From Paractinoplanes polyasparticus (GTDB lineage Bacteria > Actinomycetota > Actinomycetes > Mycobacteriales > Micromonosporaceae), in NCBI RefSeq assembly GCF_019710575.1, contig NZ_JAHWFK010000022.1, forward strand, positions 1 to 64,000: a stretch of 64,000 nucleotides of DNA, written 5' to 3'. The notes below the pieces were generated by a model. It worked only from the letters and a program-made list of their open reading frames with translations, had not been told where the DNA came from and ran no database searches. The number at the start of each line of letters is the position of its first letter. The stretch's first letter is position 1. The position numbers were made by a program, and so were the translations under genes. Below are positions 7,777 to 19,298 of this stretch, piece by piece.

Positions 7777-9662
7777 GACTCGGCCTTTCGGATCACGCGG
7801 AGGAGCTCGGCGACCGATCGCGCCGAGAAGGGACTGCCGGTGGCCCGGTGCGGCGGGTCACCGTCGGCGGTCTCGCTGACCGAACCGGCGCCCCACTCGC
7901 TCAGATGGGCCTCGAGGCCGGCGAACAGGCCGTCGACTTCCAGGCCGAGGGCGGTGCGGGCGTCGGCGTACGGGCCGATCAGCCACGGCCAGACCGTGCC
8001 CTGGTGATAGGCGATGTCGCGCTCGTCCCGGTCGCCGCGGTGCTCGCCCTGGTAGCCGTACTCGGTGGGCGCGAGCGTGCGCAGCCCGAGCGGGGTCAGC
8101 AGCGCCGCGCCGATGCGGTGCAGCGCGTCGAGGCCCTCGCTCAGCGGCGCGTGCGGCAGCGACCAGGCGAACAGCTGGTTGGGCCGCAGCGACGGATCGT
8201 CGTGCCGGCTCCCGGCGCCGAGCGGATAGGTCGCCGCCGGGCCGTCGATCACGTCGTACAGCCAGCCCTCGGGGGCGGGGAAGCGGGCCTGGAACGTGGC
8301 CCGGGCCCGGGCGTGCGCGGCCCGAGCCTCGGTGTCGTCGCGGCCGGCCTCCGTGGTCAGGTCGGCCAGGGCGGCCAGGGCGTTGACCCAGAGCGCGTTG
8401 ATCTCGACCGGCTTGCCCGTGCGCGGGGTGACCGGTCCGTCCCCGGTCCAGCCGTTCATCCAGCTCGTGGCGTTGCTCAGACGCACCAGGCCGTCGGCCG
8501 GGTCGACGTCGAGGCGGCGGCGCAGCAGCCGGCCCAGCGGATCGACCAGCCGCGCGGCGAGGTCGCTGTCCCCGGTGCGGCGCACGTGCCGGTCGATGGC
8601 GTGCACGAGCCACAGCGGCGCGTCCGGCGAGCTGCGCGGCGCCCAGGGGCCGCCGGGCTCGGCGATCTGCTCGGCCTCGCGCAGGGTGTGCGCCAGCAGC
8701 AGCTCGCGGCCCTCGTCGGCCCGGCCGGTGTCGAGGAACAGGCCCTCGTACGCGGTCATGGTGTCGCCCAGATAGCTGCCGAACCACGGGTAGCCGGCCA
8801 CCACGTCGGGCCCGTCGGCGCCGCGCACCACGAAGGTGTCGGCGGCCAGCACGAGTGTCTCGGCCGGTCCTTCGGCCTTGGCCGCGGCCATCAGCTCCTG
8901 CGCCCGGGCCCGGGCCGCCGCGACGACCGCGGTGGCGGCCGGCGGCCGTACGGTGAGGTCGCCGCCCCACGCCGTGATCTCCAGCACGTCGCCGGGGCCC
9001 ACCCGTTCGACGTACGTGCCGGCGTGCCACAGGTCCTCGATCGCGGGCAGGCCCCGGGCGGCCTCCTCCCGGGCGTACGCCCCGAGGTGCCAGCCGCCGC
9101 CGGGCTGCCAGCCGGGCCCGGCGACCCGGTACGCGTTCTCGACGATCACACCCCCGGCGACCTGGTCGACCCGCAGCGGCCCGTCGCCGGCCCGGCGTTC
9201 GTCGTGCGCGTCGCGCCAGGTGCACATGACCGCGACGGCCAGATTCACCGGCTCCGCGGCCGACACGACCCGGTGGGTCACGGCGACACCGGGGTGGCCG
9301 TGACGCATCGCGACCTCGCGCTCGATCACCACGTCGCCGATCCGCCACCGCCACCGGGGAACGCCGTCCACCAGGGCGAAGCTCTCCAGGTAGCGATCGC
9401 CCCGCGGAGCCCGGGCGCCGGATTCCCACTCGTGGGTGTAGAGCGGGACCTTGGCGCCAGTGGCGAGCGTCACGGTGAGGTCGAGGGCCGCCAGGGCCAG
9501 GCGCCGATCGGCTGTCACCGGGTCGGTGAGCGTCAGCAGCGAGTGGTAGCGACGGGTCCGCAAGCCCGGGACAGTTCCGGTGGCATAGCCGCCTAGACCG
9601 TCCGTCACCAGCCATTCGCGGTCCGGGGAACCGCAATCGTGCGGTCCGAGGGTGATCGGCAC
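7773..9662 (-). CDS. Amylo-alpha-1,6-glucosidase / glycogen debranching enzyme (GH133-like)
   Basis: A 629-residue protein with an archaeal/bacterial-type GDE_N domain (CGSPDREWLVTDGLGGYATG at residues 9-28 and RTRRYHSLL) and a C-terminal (alpha/alpha)6 GDE_C domain with DAPLWLVHAI, NALWVNALAAL and the terminal signature DIAYHQGTVWPWLIGPY. It hydrolyses alpha-1,6 branch stubs of glycogen-like glucans. The GTG at 9662 gives the family N-terminus; no conventional upstream start is in frame nearby. It shares a 194-bp divergent promoter region with treX and precedes the GT4 gene with a 4-nt overlap. Confidence 0.87.
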   Translation of the reverse strand: MPITLGPHDCGSPDREWLVTDGLGGYATGTVPGLRTRRYHSLLTLTDPVTADRRLALAALDLTVTLATGAKVPLYTHEWESGARAPRGDRYLESFALVDGVPRWRWRIGDVVIEREVAMRHGHPGVAVTHRVVSAAEPVNLAVAVMCTWRDAHDERRAGDGPLRVDQVAGGVIVENAYRVAGPGWQPGGGWHLGAYAREEAARGLPAIEDLWHAGTYVERVGPGDVLEITAWGGDLTVRPPAATAVVAAARARAQELMAAAKAEGPAETLVLAADTFVVRGADGPDVVAGYPWFGSYLGDTMTAYEGLFLDTGRADEGRELLLAHTLREAEQIAEPGGPWAPRSSPDAPLWLVHAIDRHVRRTGDSDLAARLVDPLGRLLRRRLDVDPADGLVRLSNATSWMNGWTGDGPVTPRTGKPVEINALWVNALAALADLTTEAGRDDTEARAAHARARATFQARFPAPEGWLYDVIDGPAATYPLGAGSRHDDPSLRPNQLFAWSLPHAPLSEGLDALHRIGAALLTPLGLRTLAPTEYGYQGEHRGDRDERDIAYHQGTVWPWLIGPYADARTALGLEVDGLFAGLEAHLSEWGAGSVSETADGDPPHRATGSPFSARSVAELLRVIRKAES

Positions 9663-9856
9663 GCGGCATCTATGCTCAATTTGCGGAAAGTCAAACCCGT
9701 CGCGGTGACGCTGTCCCTCGGCGGGGACGTCGTCAGTGCCATCCGCGAGAATGACCCCCGAGGTTATTTCGGCGGCGGCCCGGGCAAATGGGCTCCGGCC
9801 GTAGTGACCCGACTGTGCGCAGCACAGCACCGACGGTCGAGGGGTGGGAGCACGAC

Positions 9857-11967
<2,111 letters not shown>

Positions 11968-11968
<1 letters not shown>

Positions 11969-14238
11969 TGCCCCCGACTGGAACGTATCGAGTCCAGGTC
12001 CGCCCCGAGTTCCCGTTGAAGACGACCGCCGAGCTGGCCGACTACCTGGCCGACCTGGGCGTGAGTCACCTCTACACGGCGCCGCTGCTCACCGCGACTC
12101 CGGGCTCCGAACACGGCTACGACGTGGTCGACCACTCCCAGGTCAATCCGGCGCTCGGCGGCGCCGAGGGCCTGCGTGAGCTGTCGGCCGCGCTCACCAA
12201 CGCGGGCCTGGGGCTCGTGGTCGACATCGTTCCCAACCACGCCGGCGTCGCGGTGCCGTCCGCCAATCCGACCTGGTGGGACGTGCTGCGCCGGGGACGG
12301 GAGTCGGAGTTCGCCGACTTCTACGACATCGACTGGTCGCGCGGCCGGCTGCTGATCCCGACGCTGGCCGATTCGCCCGAGGCGCTCGACGACCTGCGCG
12401 TCGAGGACGGCGAGCTGCGCTACTTCGACAAGCGGTTCCCGATCGCCGACGGCACGGGCGAGGGCACCCCGCGCGAGGTGCACGACCGGCAGCACTACGA
12501 GCTGGTCAACTGGACCCGCGGCGACAGCGAGCTCAACTACCGCCGCTTCTTCGCCATCGTCGACCTGGCCGGCCTGCGCGTCGAGGACCCCAAGGTCTTC
12601 GACGCCACCCACGCCGAGATCCTGCGCTGGGTCAACGAGGGCCTCGTGCAGGGCATCCGCATCGACCACCCCGACGGCCTGCGCGACCCCGGCGCCTACT
12701 TCGAACGCCTCCACCGTGCCGCGCCCGACACCTGGCTGGTGGTCGAGAAGATCCTCGAACCGGGCGAGGAGATGCCGGACTGGCCGGTCGCCGGCACCAC
12801 CGGCTACGACGCGCTGGCCGAGGTCGGCGGCGTCTTCGTCGACACCGGCACCGAGGCCTTCTTCGACACCCTGCAACACCACCTGACCGGCGGCGACACC
12901 TCCTGGCAAGACCTCGTGCACCAGACCAAGCTGCACGCCGCGACCACCCTGCTGGCCGCCGAGCTGGCCCGCATGTCCCGGCTCGCGCCCGAGATCGAGG
13001 CCGCCCCGCGCGCCCTGGCCGAACTGGCCGCGTGCTTCCCGGTCTACCGCTCCTACCTGCCCTTCGGCTCGCGCCACCTGGCCCGGGCCCGGGCCGAGGC
13101 CGGCCGCCGGCGCCCCCCGCTGATCCCGGTGCTCGATCAGCTCACGGCCCGGCTGCGCAACCCCGACGACGAGCTGGCGGCACGGTTCCAGCAGTTCACC
13201 GGCGCGGTGATGGCCAAGGGTGTGGAAGACACCGCCTTCTACCGCTGGACCAGGTTCACCGCGCGCAACGAGGTGGGCAACGACCCGGCCGACTTCGGGG
13301 TCGCCACCGACGCCTTCCACGACGCCAACGACGAGCGCCGCCGCCGCTGGCCCGACGCGATGACCACCCTCTCCACCCACGACACCAAGCGCAGCGAGGA
13401 CGTGCGGGCGCGGCTCGCGGTCCTCTCCGAGGTGCCCGGCGACTGGACAGAGGTGGCGCGCCGCTGGGTGCGTACGGCTCCACTGTCCGACCCGGCGCTG
13501 GCCCACCTGGTGTGGCAGGCCGCGGTGGGCGCCTGGCCGATCTCGCGCGAGCGGCTTCAGGCGTACGCGTTGAAAGCCGCCAAGGAGGCCGCCAACGTCA
13601 CCAGCTGGACCAAGCCGGACGAGCAGTTCGAGACGGCCCTGCGCGCGATGGTCGACCGCATCTACGACGACCCGGCCCTCACCAGTGAGGTGTCCGGCTT
13701 CGCGGCGTCGATCACGCCGCCCGGCTGGTCCAACTCGCTCGGCCAGAAGCTGGTGCAGCTGACCATGCCCGGCGTCCCCGACGTCTATCAGGGCACCGAG
13801 TTGTGGGACTTCTCGCTGGTCGACCCGGACAATCGCCGCCCGGTCGACTTCGCCGCCCGTCGCGAACTGCTGGCCCGCATCGACGACGGCTGGGTGCCCC
13901 CGGTCGACGAGACCGGCGCGGCCAAGCTGCTCGTCACCAGCCGTGCCCTGCGGCTGCGCCGGCAGCGCCCCGAACTGTTCGGCGGCTACCGCCCGGTCTT
14001 CGGCGAGGGCCGGTGCGGTGACCATGTGCTGGCCTTCGACCGCGGCGGCGCCGTCACGATCGCAACGCGGCTGCCGGTGGGATTGTCACGCCACGGCGGC
14101 TGGGGCGACACCTCGGTGTCACTCGACGGCCACAGCTGGACGGAAGTGTTCACCAATACCAGCTATGGCGGGAACCGCCTCCCGGTGGCCGAGATCCTGC
14201 GTACCTACCCCGTCGCACTCCTGGTGAAAGAGAAATGA
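11968..14238 (+). CDS. treY: Malto-oligosyltrehalose synthase TreY
   Basis: A 756-residue GH13 intramolecular transglucosylase that turns the reducing-end alpha-1,4 bond of maltodextrins into the alpha,alpha-1,1 bond of trehalose. The family N-terminus is GTYRVQVRPEFPL. Catalytic motifs: DIVPNHAG, RIDHPDGL (Asp233), VVEKILEPGE (Glu260) and TLSTHDTKRSED (Asp472); near the end FSLVDPDNRRPVD is TreY-specific. The ATG at 11968 overlaps the glgX stop (TGATG), and the stop overlaps treZ. Trehalose is a compatible solute and a precursor of maltose-based glucan synthesis. Confidence 0.96.
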
Positions 14239-15965
14239 CGTCCTTCGAGGTGTGGGCTCCGGAGAAGACCGTACGGCTGTCTCTTCAGGGCGAGGAGCAC
14301 GAGATGGAACGCGGCGCCGACGGGTGGTGGCGGCTCGACGTGCCGTCGGCCGGCCCCGGCGCCGACTACGCGTACGTGCTGGACGGCGAGCAGCGCCCCG
14401 ACCCGCGCTCACCCTGGCAGCCCCAGGGTGTGCACGGCCCCAGCCGCGTCTACGACCACGCCGCCTTCCCATGGAGCGACCAGAGCTGGACGGGCCGGCA
14501 ACTCCCCGGCTCGGTGCTGTACGAGATGCACGTCGGCACGTTCACGGCCGAGGGCACCTTCGACGCGGCCGTCGACCGGCTCGACCACCTGGTCGAGCTC
14601 GGCATCGACCTGGTCGAACTGCTGCCGGTCAACTCGTTCAACGGCGAGTACAACTGGGGCTACGACGGCGTGGCCTGGTTCGCGCCCCACGAGGCGTACG
14701 GCGGCCCCGACGGCCTGAAGCGCTTCGTCGACGCCGCGCACGGCAAGGGCCTGGGCGTGGTGCTCGACGTCGTCTACAACCACTTCGGCCCCAGCGGCGC
14801 CTACGCTCCCATGTTCGCCCCCTACCTGAGCGCGGCCGGCGCCAACCCGTGGGGTTCCTCGGTCAACCTCGACGGTCCGGGCTCCGAACAGGTCCGCCGC
14901 TACATCATCGACAACGTCCTGATGTGGCTGCGCGACTACCACGTCGACGGCCTGCGGCTCGACGCCGTCCACGCCCTGGCCGACCACTCCGCGATCCACC
15001 TGCTCGAACAGATGGCGGTCGAGGTCGAGTCGCTGTCGGCCCACGTCAACCGCCCCCTGTCCCTGATCGCCGAGTCCGACCTGAACGACCCCCGGCTGAT
15101 CACCCCCCGCGAGGCCGGCGGCTACGGGCTCGACGCCCAGTGGGACGACGACATCCACCACGCCCTGCACGCCACCCTGACCGGCGAACGACAGGGCTAC
15201 TACGGCGACTTCGGCAGCCTGGAATGCCTGGAAACGGTGCTCACGAGTGCCTACTTCCACGCCAACACCTGGTCGAGCTTCCGCGGCCGCCGGCACGGCC
15301 GCCCGATCGACCGCACCCGGACGCCCGGCCACCGCTTCGTGGCGTTCCTGCAGGACCACGACCAGATCGGCAACCGGGCGACCGGCGACCGCATCTCGGC
15401 CACGCTGTCGCCGGGCCTGCTCAAGGTCGGGGCAACGCTGCTGCTGACGTCTCCCTTCACGCCGATGCTGTTCATGGGCGAGGAATGGGCGGCCAGCAGC
15501 CCGTGGCAGTTCTTCACCAGCCACCCCGAGCCCGAACTGGCGGCGGCGGTGCAGAACGGAAGAAGACGAGAGTTCGCGGAGCACGGCTGGGCCGAGGCCG
15601 AAGTGCCCGACCCGCAGGATCCGGAGACCTTCCTGAGGTCCAAACTGGACTGGGACGAGAGGTCCAAGCCGGAGCACGCGGAGATCTTGGATCTCTACAA
15701 GCGCCTGATCGCTCTGCGCCGCAGCCGCCCGGAACTGACGGATCCTTGGCTCGACAAAGTCGAGGTGTGGCAGGGCGACCAGCATTTGGTCATGCGTCGT
15801 GGGCAGATCGCGGTGGCAGTGAATCTGGCCGGGGTTGCTCAGACTGTCTCCCTGCGTGACGTGCCTTCGAAGGTTCTGCTCGCCACGTCGGCCGAAGGCG
15901 TCGTGTTGCAGCGCGATCGGGTCGAGTTGCCGGGCGAGAGCGCGGTGATCGTCGCCTACCGGTGA
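14235..15965 (+). CDS. treZ: Malto-oligosyltrehalose trehalohydrolase TreZ
   Basis: A 576-residue GH13 enzyme that releases free trehalose from the TreY product. It has an N-terminal beta-sandwich (FEVWAPEKTVRLSL), then LPVNSFNGEYNWGYDG, VVYNHFGPSG, GLRLDAVHAL (nucleophile Asp243), LIAESDLNDP (acid/base Glu280) and LQDHDQIGNRA (Asp376), followed by FMGEEWAASSPWQFF, typical of TreZ. The ATG at 14235 is in a 4-nt overlap with the treY stop. It is the last gene of the operon; nhaA follows after about 100 bp with its own leader. Confidence 0.96.
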   Translation: MTSFEVWAPEKTVRLSLQGEEHEMERGADGWWRLDVPSAGPGADYAYVLDGEQRPDPRSPWQPQGVHGPSRVYDHAAFPWSDQSWTGRQLPGSVLYEMHVGTFTAEGTFDAAVDRLDHLVELGIDLVELLPVNSFNGEYNWGYDGVAWFAPHEAYGGPDGLKRFVDAAHGKGLGVVLDVVYNHFGPSGAYAPMFAPYLSAAGANPWGSSVNLDGPGSEQVRRYIIDNVLMWLRDYHVDGLRLDAVHALADHSAIHLLEQMAVEVESLSAHVNRPLSLIAESDLNDPRLITPREAGGYGLDAQWDDDIHHALHATLTGERQGYYGDFGSLECLETVLTSAYFHANTWSSFRGRRHGRPIDRTRTPGHRFVAFLQDHDQIGNRATGDRISATLSPGLLKVGATLLLTSPFTPMLFMGEEWAASSPWQFFTSHPEPELAAAVQNGRRREFAEHGWAEAEVPDPQDPETFLRSKLDWDERSKPEHAEILDLYKRLIALRRSRPELTDPWLDKVEVWQGDQHLVMRRGQIAVAVNLAGVAQTVSLRDVPSKVLLATSAEGVVLQRDRVELPGESAVIVAYR

Positions 15966-16010
15966 CGTCATGACGCAGCGCCGGAAGGTGGCGGCAGGTA
16001 GGGTGAGTTT

Positions 16011-16036
16011 CAGGTGCGCCGGGAAGTCTGGTCGGC
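16011..16036 (+). promoter_or_regulatory. Leader element upstream of nhaA (candidate cis-regulatory RNA, copy 1)
   Basis: A 26-nt sequence containing GCCGGGAAGTCTGGTCGGC, ending 33 nt before the nhaA start. The same sequence with one substitution lies in the leader of the ABC transporter on the opposite strand at 19222-19247, and both copies are preceded by GGTGAG. It can fold as a GCCG/CGGC hairpin with a conserved GGAAGTCTGGT loop. Downstream nucleotides differ between copies. It could be an ion-sensing leader or another structured RNA; no Rfam family was confirmed. Confidence 0.55.
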
Positions 16037-16069
16037 AACGTCCGACCCGACCCCGAAAATAGGAGACTC

Positions 16070-17395
16070 ATGACGGCCGCCCCTCCGAACGGCTCTCCCT
16101 TGTTCGGCCGTGGCTCGTGGCTCGAGGCCCGCCGCATCGGCGACATTCTCCGCAAGGAGACCATCGGCGGCATCCTGTTGCTCGCAGGCGCCGTCATCGC
16201 CCTGATCTGGGCCAACTCCCCCTGGTCATCGGGGTACGAGGCGCTCCGCGCGTTCACGTTCGGGCCGCAGTGGCTGCATCTGAACCTGAGCGTGGCGACG
16301 TGGGCCGCCGACGGCCTGCTGGCGATCTTCTTCTTCGTCGCCGGGCTGGAGCTCAAACGTGAGTTCGTGGCCGGTGATCTGCGGGACCCGCGCCGGGCGG
16401 CGGTGCCGATCGCGGCCGCGGTCGGCGGGGTGATCACACCCGCGGTGATCTACATGATGTTCAACCTGCAGTCGGGCGCGGGCCGGGGCTGGGCCATCCC
16501 GACCGCCACCGACATCGCGTTCGCGCTCGCGGTGCTCGCGGTGATCGGCCGCTGCCTGCCCCACGCGATGCGAACCTTCCTGCTCACCCTGGCCGTCGTC
16601 GACGACCTGCTCGCGATCGTCATCATCGCGATCTTCTACACCTCCAGCCTGTCCGTGCTGCCCCTGCTCGGCACGCTCGTCCCGCTGGCCCTGTTCACCG
16701 TCCTGGTCCAACGCCGGATCCGCTCCTGGTGGCTGCTGCTGCCGCTGGCCTTCGCCACCTGGACGTTGATGCACGCGTCCGGGATCCACGCCACCGTGGC
16801 CGGTGTCCTTCTCGGCTTCGCCGTCCCCGTCGTGCGCAGCCGCCAGGCCGGCGGCCCCGAGGCCGGCCCCGGCCTGGCCGAGCACTTCGAGCACCGCTTC
16901 CGGCCACTGTCCGCGGGCGTCGCCGTCCCGATCTTCGCGCTGATGTCGGCCGGCGTCACGATCGGCGGGCTGAGCGGGCTGGGCACCGCGCTGACCGACC
17001 CGGTCGCCATCGGCATCATCGCCGGACTGGTCGTGGGCAAGGCGGTCGGCATCACTGCCGCCACCTGGCTCGTCACCCGGTTCACCCGGGCGAAGATGGA
17101 CTCGGGGTTCGCCTGGATCGACGTGTTCGGCCTGGCCGTGCTGGGCGGCATCGGTTTCACGGTCTCGCTGCTCATCGGGGAGCTGGCCTTCGGCCCCGAC
17201 AGCGAACGCGACGAGCACGTCAAGGTGGCCGTGCTGGCCGGCTCCCTGATCGCCGCCCTGCTCGCCACGGTCATCCTGCGGGTGCGTAACCGCACCTACC
17301 GCCGGATCCACGAGGCCGAGAACATCGACGCGAACCAGGACGACATCCCGGACGTCTATCAGCAGGAGACCACCACCCGCCCCGAACCCGCCTGA
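16070..17395 (+). CDS. nhaA: Na+/H+ antiporter NhaA
   Basis: A 441-residue inner-membrane antiporter with about 12 transmembrane helices that extrudes Na+ (or Li+) in exchange for protons. Diagnostic stretches are FFFVAGLELKREFVAGDLRDPR, AIPTATDIAFALAV and LAVVDDLLAIVIIAIFY. Asp148, Asp178 and Asp179 match E. coli D133, D163 and D164 in spacing, so transport residues are intact. The ATG at 16070 follows an AGGAG ribosome site at 16061-16065. The leader carries the 26-nt conserved element, suggesting post-transcriptional control. The last 40 residues are a hydrophilic tail. Confidence 0.95.
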   Translation: MTAAPPNGSPLFGRGSWLEARRIGDILRKETIGGILLLAGAVIALIWANSPWSSGYEALRAFTFGPQWLHLNLSVATWAADGLLAIFFFVAGLELKREFVAGDLRDPRRAAVPIAAAVGGVITPAVIYMMFNLQSGAGRGWAIPTATDIAFALAVLAVIGRCLPHAMRTFLLTLAVVDDLLAIVIIAIFYTSSLSVLPLLGTLVPLALFTVLVQRRIRSWWLLLPLAFATWTLMHASGIHATVAGVLLGFAVPVVRSRQAGGPEAGPGLAEHFEHRFRPLSAGVAVPIFALMSAGVTIGGLSGLGTALTDPVAIGIIAGLVVGKAVGITAATWLVTRFTRAKMDSGFAWIDVFGLAVLGGIGFTVSLLIGELAFGPDSERDEHVKVAVLAGSLIAALLATVILRVRNRTYRRIHEAENIDANQDDIPDVYQQETTTRPEPA

Positions 17396-17418
17396 CGGTC
17401 CTCTCGGCCGCGGACGGG

Positions 17419-18295
17419 TCAGCCTTGCAGGTCGCGTCGCTGGTAGCCCAGTGCTCCCGCCGCGATCAGGACGACGGCGAGGCCGGTCATGGTCAGCGTG
17501 GCAGTCCAGTCGGTGGCGGTCAGCGGAACCGCTGCCAGATGAGCGAAGGGTGAGATCTCGCGGAGCCACCCCGGCGCCGCGATGCTGTCGGCGATCACCA
17601 GCAAGAGGAAACCGCCGGTGGCGGGCAACCCTCCGACGACTGAGGCTGCCCGGGGCGCCCATCCGGCGGCGAGGGCGGCGGCGCCCAGGCAGAGCAGCAC
17701 GATCGGCAGGGCGTTCCAGGCCCCGGCCAGCGCGGCGGACAGCCGGAGGTCGCCTCCGGTGGCGGTGATGCCTGTCCACGTGGCGGCAGGCTGCGACCAG
17801 ACCACCGCGCACGTCGCGGTGGCCGGACACGACGACGGCGGCGACCGGGATCGTCACGGCGGCGGCAAGGTGGCGGGCCACCACCGACCGCAGCCGAAGC
17901 CGGCCGGCCAGCAGGACCTCCCACCGGCCGGCCTCCTCCTCACCCCGCGTGATTCGCGTGGTGGCCAGGACCGACCAGGCGGCCAGCAGGACGGCGACGA
18001 AGGTGCCGACCCGCCACACGGTGAATCCGCCGGCCTGATCGAGCGCGACCGGCTCACCGAACAAGGTCCGGATCGCGGGGTTGCCGGCGAGTTTCTCGAT
18101 GCTTCCTGCCGCGGCCGGATCCGCCATGACACCGGCGTAGGTGCCGGCCACCAGCGCCGGCATGAGAGCGCAGAGGCCCAGCACGATCGGACCGCTCCGG
18201 CGCAGCAGGCGAAGTGCCAATCGGCTGACCGCGGTACCAGGCGTGGTGACCACACCGGATCGGGAGGCGGTGGCGGGCGTCGTCGCGACAGTCAT
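17419..18295 (-). pseudogene. ABC-2 type exporter permease, frameshifted and internally deleted
   Basis: Residues 1 to about 155 from the ATG at 18295 read as the start of an ABC exporter permease, with RLALRLLRRSGPIVLGLCAL and VGTFVAVLLAAWSVLATTRITRGEEEAGRWE. The frame then degenerates near 17840. A different frame carries a proper permease C-terminus from about 17840 to 17419, with GAWNALPIVLLCLGAAAL and ALGYQRRDLQG. The two parts add to about 290 residues, whereas exporters of this type are usually about 530, so a central segment was lost with an out-of-frame joint. A sequencing error alone would not explain the shortness. The upstream ATPase overlaps its start by 4 nt and is intact. Confidence 0.75.
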
Positions 18296-19188
18296 CGGGG
18301 ATCCTGCGCGCCGTAGTACTCGAGGAAGATCTCCTCGAGGTTCGGCTCGCGGATTGCCAGGGCCGTGACCTCGGCCGCGGCGAGCGCCCGCAGCGCCGGC
18401 GTGGGCGCACCGATCAGCGAGAACCGCACCCGGCCGGCACCGATCAGCTCGACCCCGTCGACACCGGGAACGGCGCCGAGACCCGGTGGTGGTGCGCCGG
18501 TGTAGGAGACGGTCACCTCGGCGCGGTGCAGCCCCCGCAGCTGACCGATCGAGGCGATCTCGACGAGCCGGCCGGCCCGCAGGATCGCGACACGATCGCA
18601 GACCGCCTCCACCTCGGCCAACTGGTGGGAGCTGAGGAACACGGTCTGCCCGCGCTTCCGGGCCTCAGCGACGGCGGTACGGAACTCCCGCTCCATCAGC
18701 GGGTCGAGACCGCTGGTCGGCTCGTCCATGACGAGCAACGGCGCGCGGGTCGCGAACGCCGCTACGAGCGCGATCTTCTGCCTGTTCCCGGTCGAATGGG
18801 TGCGGGAAAGCTTGGCGGTGTCCAGCGCGAACCGCTCCACCAACTCGTCGCGGTAGGCCAGGTCGGTGCCGGGGCCGGTGGACGCCTGCAGGTGCAAGAT
18901 CTCCGCCCCGGTCAGCTGCGGCCACAACGCCACGTCCGCCGGCACGTACGCCAGCAGCCGGTGCGCCGCGGCGACATCCGCCGCGTCGGTGTCGAACACC
19001 CAGGCACGGCCCCCGGCCGGGCGAGCCAGACCCAGCAGCATCCGGATGGTGGTCGATTTCCCCGCGCCGTTGGGGCCCAGGAACCCGAACACCTCGCCTG
19101 CGGGCACCTGGAAAGACAGGTCGTCGACGGCCGTGACACGACCGTACCTTTTGGTCAGATTGACGGCACGCAGCGCAGAAGCATTCAT
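18292..19188 (-). CDS. ABC transporter ATP-binding protein
   Basis: A 298-residue ATPase of the drug/antibiotic exporter type. The Walker A is GPNGAGKST (residues 38-46), the signature is STGNRQKIALVAA in place of LSGGQ (common in this subfamily), Walker B is LLVMDEPTSGLDP, and the switch His follows in FLSSHQL. A C-terminal accessory region ends PNLEEIFLEYYG. The start overlaps nothing, and its leader holds the same 26-nt element as nhaA. Its stop overlaps the broken permease ATG, so the transporter is probably inactive unless another permease substitutes. Confidence 0.9.
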   Translation of the reverse strand: MNASALRAVNLTKRYGRVTAVDDLSFQVPAGEVFGFLGPNGAGKSTTIRMLLGLARPAGGRAWVFDTDAADVAAAHRLLAYVPADVALWPQLTGAEILHLQASTGPGTDLAYRDELVERFALDTAKLSRTHSTGNRQKIALVAAFATRAPLLVMDEPTSGLDPLMEREFRTAVAEARKRGQTVFLSSHQLAEVEAVCDRVAILRAGRLVEIASIGQLRGLHRAEVTVSYTGAPPPGLGAVPGVDGVELIGAGRVRFSLIGAPTPALRALAAAEVTALAIREPNLEEIFLEYYGAQDPR

Positions 19189-19221
19189 CGGGAGCCCTTG
19201 TCAGCCGACGCGGATATGACC

Positions 19222-19247
19222 GCCGACCAGACTTCCCGGCACACCTG
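19222..19247 (-). promoter_or_regulatory. Leader element upstream of ABC ATPase (copy 2 of the nhaA leader motif)
   Basis: Read on the minus strand, this is the 26-nt sequence found upstream of nhaA with a single C-to-T change, again preceded by GGTGAG, and it ends 33 nt upstream of the ATPase ATG. The position relative to the start codon equals that of the nhaA copy. Conservation of sequence and spacing in two unrelated transporter leaders argues for a functional RNA or operator rather than chance. Confidence 0.55.
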
Positions 19248-19298
19248 TGCTCACCGTGCGCCTGCGCTCGCCCGGCAGCAAGGCCCACGACCGGGTGC

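Noticed and set aside
16226..17418. Continuation of the permease frame through the nhaA region on minus
   Set aside because: After about 17840 the frame is a shadow of nhaA; only the first 155 residues are permease-like.
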